Positions 63,641 through 64,000 of a stretch of DNA of 64,000 bases are shown here, one piece after another. Under the pieces are notes generated by a model, which had not been told where the DNA came from, searched no databases, and saw only the letters and a list, made by a program, of their open reading frames with translations. Numbering within the stretch: the first letter of the stretch is position 1; the number at the start of each line of letters is the position of its first letter. The position numbers and the translations under genes are program-made. Source of the stretch: Ascarosepion bandense (taxonomy: Eukaryota > Mollusca > Cephalopoda > Sepiida > Sepiidae); NCBI GenBank assembly GCA_037127315.1, contig JBBBDQ010000445.1, positions 2,387,501 through 2,451,500 of the forward strand. Direction: 5' to 3'.

Positions 63641-64000
63641 TTCTAGTTAAGAGTAATTTTATACTGTTGCTGGTTAACGGAATCTGGCCTTGTGGTAGAT
63701 AGCCCACTATAAGTCATAAAATGATTATAAAATCAAGAAAAGCAATTTGAGTAGAAAAATAACATTTTTATATATACACATATCAATTAATGTTTTTACA
63801 ATTACAATAATACTGGAATATAAGTCCAACAGAGGTTAAAATGTTCATGGCAAATAATATGCTGAACGAGAATCAATGCTTAGGAATGTGGGGAGCGTGT
63901 AAGTGAGGAATGTCTTTGAAGTAGTCGCTCCTTAGGTCGTCGCTAAGAAGTTTGAGACAGGAGAGAAGGAAAGAGGCAAGCGTAGTAGCCACTTGACTTA
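63641..64000. other. unassigned sequence at the window edge
   Basis: 63685-63718 (GGTAGATAGCCCACTATAAG) repeats a motif at 22420-22450 on the other strand. 63880-63990 is GC-richer, with AAGTAGTCGCTCCTTAGGTC and TCGTCGCTAAG. No frame was accepted. Confidence 0.35.

Overview
The window reads as a gene-poor, AT-rich chromosomal segment of a metazoan. Its repeat style (one dominant tRNA-headed SINE with about 14 copies, non-LTR retrotransposons in fragments, Penelope, mariner/pogo-type DNA transposons, long (TA)n runs) suggests a mollusc, most likely a coleoid cephalopod such as an octopus. That assignment is an inference from repeat character only. No bacterial operon, CRISPR array or viral genome is present.

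Layout. 1-6.2 kb carries the last two visible coding exons (2754-2834 and 5856-5953, plus strand) of a Pro/Gly/Tyr-rich protein ending in PPPPYPAS; their introns hold a decayed gag gene, a 5S rRNA relic, a possible LTR and SINE relics. 6.2-18 kb is AT-rich, with a 711-bp pogo-like transposon, a Penelope-like fragment split by a SINE with a clean target duplication, LINE 3' ends, a long hairpin and a piggyBac-like MITE. 18-31 kb is a mosaic of three LINE families: LINE-A (CR1/jockey-like, 3' signature CAGTGGCGTTACCGCC then an A tail), LINE-B (RTE-like RT, signature GLENL-LTG) and LINE-C (zinc knuckle with ETIDHLISGC). SINE-1 copies, one fused to U6 snRNA and two fused to 5S rRNA, lie among them. 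31.3-40.75 kb is one 109-bp satellite of about 87 units that grew inside the 3' end of a single LINE-A copy. 41-50.8 kb holds more LINE-A and LINE-B, an internally deleted mariner, 295-bp, 105-bp and 118-bp LINE-derived tandem arrays, and a second mariner split by a 620-bp composite SINE with a 10-bp target duplication. 51-56 kb has inverted minisatellites, an unusual multi-hairpin cassette and a 79-bp array. 56-64 kb has a foldback MITE, a second tRNA-like SINE family, a pogo-like element, LINE-C copies and two short elements that borrow the LINE-A tail.

Best candidates for something undescribed: (1) the hairpin cassette at 51.9-52.25 kb, with a cassette-free copy 0.7 kb away that joins at a single CCTAAC; (2) a short palindrome (P element here, unrelated to Drosophila P) found six times, each time at the junction between tandemly duplicated pieces of three unrelated host repeats; (3) composite SINEs (SINE plus P, U6-SINE, 5S-SINE); (4) repeated conversion of LINE segments into satellites of about 103-118 bp. 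Only the two exons look like ordinary host coding sequence; every other recognisable coding segment is broken transposon sequence.
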